Assembly (NCBI GenBank): GCA_015232575.1 | Contig: JADFZL010000013.1 | Span: 1 to 64,000 of the forward strand | Reading direction: 5' to 3' | Source of the DNA: Candidatus Rifleibacteriota bacterium | Lineage (GTDB): Bacteria; Muiribacteriota; Ozemobacteria; Ozemobacterales; Ozemobacteraceae | DNA: 64,000 nt | Shown here: piece by piece, positions 63,891 through 64,000 of the stretch | Layout of the letters: each line of letters starts with the position of its first letter | Position numbering within the stretch: the first letter of the stretch is position 1 | Notes under the pieces: generated by a model | The model's database searches: none | What the model was told of the DNA's origin: nothing | What the model saw: only the letters and a program-made list of their open reading frames with translations | Made by a program: the position numbers and the translations under genes

Positions 63891-64000
63891 ATGAAATCGA
63901 ATTTTCCGGTGCTTACAAGAGTGGGAATACTGTGTCATCCGACCAATCCGAATGGTCCGGATATCACAGCAAAGCTGCTTTCATGGGCTGCAAGACGCAG
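63891..64000 (+). CDS. nadK: start of NAD kinase-like gene (truncated by window)
   Basis: An ATG behind a GAGG begins an open frame that runs off the window. The 36 residues seen include VGILCHPTNPNGPDITAKLL, like the N-terminus of NAD kinases. With only this stretch the call is provisional. Confidence 0.5.
   Translation, partial: MKSNFPVLTRVGILCHPTNPNGPDITAKLLSWAARR

Overview
The window is 64 kb of AT-leaning DNA (roughly 40% GC by eye) with densely packed genes on both strands. It looks chromosomal and comes from a diderm, probably uncultured or poorly sampled, bacterium. Diderm signs are an O-antigen ligase-type membrane protein, type II secretion-like pseudopilins, a CapA-type exopolysaccharide enzyme and many signal peptides. 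Conserved chromosomal genes (hemC, cobA-hemD, yicC, remA, rpoZ, priA, rarA, start of an NAD kinase) argue against a plasmid or phage. The Ser/Thr kinase signalling, TPR proteins and pseudopilins would fit a lineage such as Candidatus Riflebacteria, but that is a guess. No transposase, integrase, phage gene, tRNA or CRISPR array was found.

Layout. (1) 1-205: a sigma70-like promoter and leader pointing left, probably belonging to an rRNA operon beyond the edge. (2) 0.4-8.5 kb: a secreted STN-like protein, a TPR protein, and two overlapping membrane SpoIIE-type phosphatase genes, the first with a ruined active site. (3) 8.8-11.6 kb: a small Cys ORF in frame with a large radical SAM protein. (4) 11.6-19.5 kb, minus strand: a pseudopilin operon (TPR membrane protein, 726-aa Cys-containing secreted protein, three pilin-like proteins, adenylate cyclase). 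(5) 19.5-23.4 kb, minus: tetrapyrrole genes (hemC, cobA-hemD, AhbC/NirJ-like radical SAM). (6) 23.5-27.3 kb, plus: FHA-ParA/MinD-like protein, Ser/Thr kinase and PP2C phosphatase, running into yicC-remA-rpoZ and a degenerate coaBC-like gene. (7) 29.6-35.2 kb: two NlpC/P60-like secreted proteins, a zinc-ribbon membrane protein and two secreted unknowns. (8) 35.4-48.3 kb: priA, an M28 peptidase, GH16 glucanase, CapA-like, DUF3160 and FG-GAP-like proteins, and a large hybrid histidine kinase. (9) 48.7-58.2 kb: APC permease, MATE exporter, rarA, O-antigen ligase-like, a membrane unknown, an NAD-dependent epimerase, DUF885 and HIT proteins. (10) 58.5-64 kb: a secreted unknown, two small proteins, two large TPR proteins and the start of an NAD kinase.

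The most distinctive non-coding content is a repeat family at 20.6, 30.7 and 37.8 kb. Each copy has a nearly constant head able to form three hairpins, followed by a tandem array whose unit and period differ at each site (53, about 67 and 62 bp). A second family built on an AACCACGGAA core occurs at 35.3, 54.7, 57.6 and 63.8 kb. Candidates for new biology are the repeat family, the pseudopilin/Cys-rich cargo operon, the active/pseudo phosphatase pair, and the TPR protein carrying a pilin-like Cys signature.
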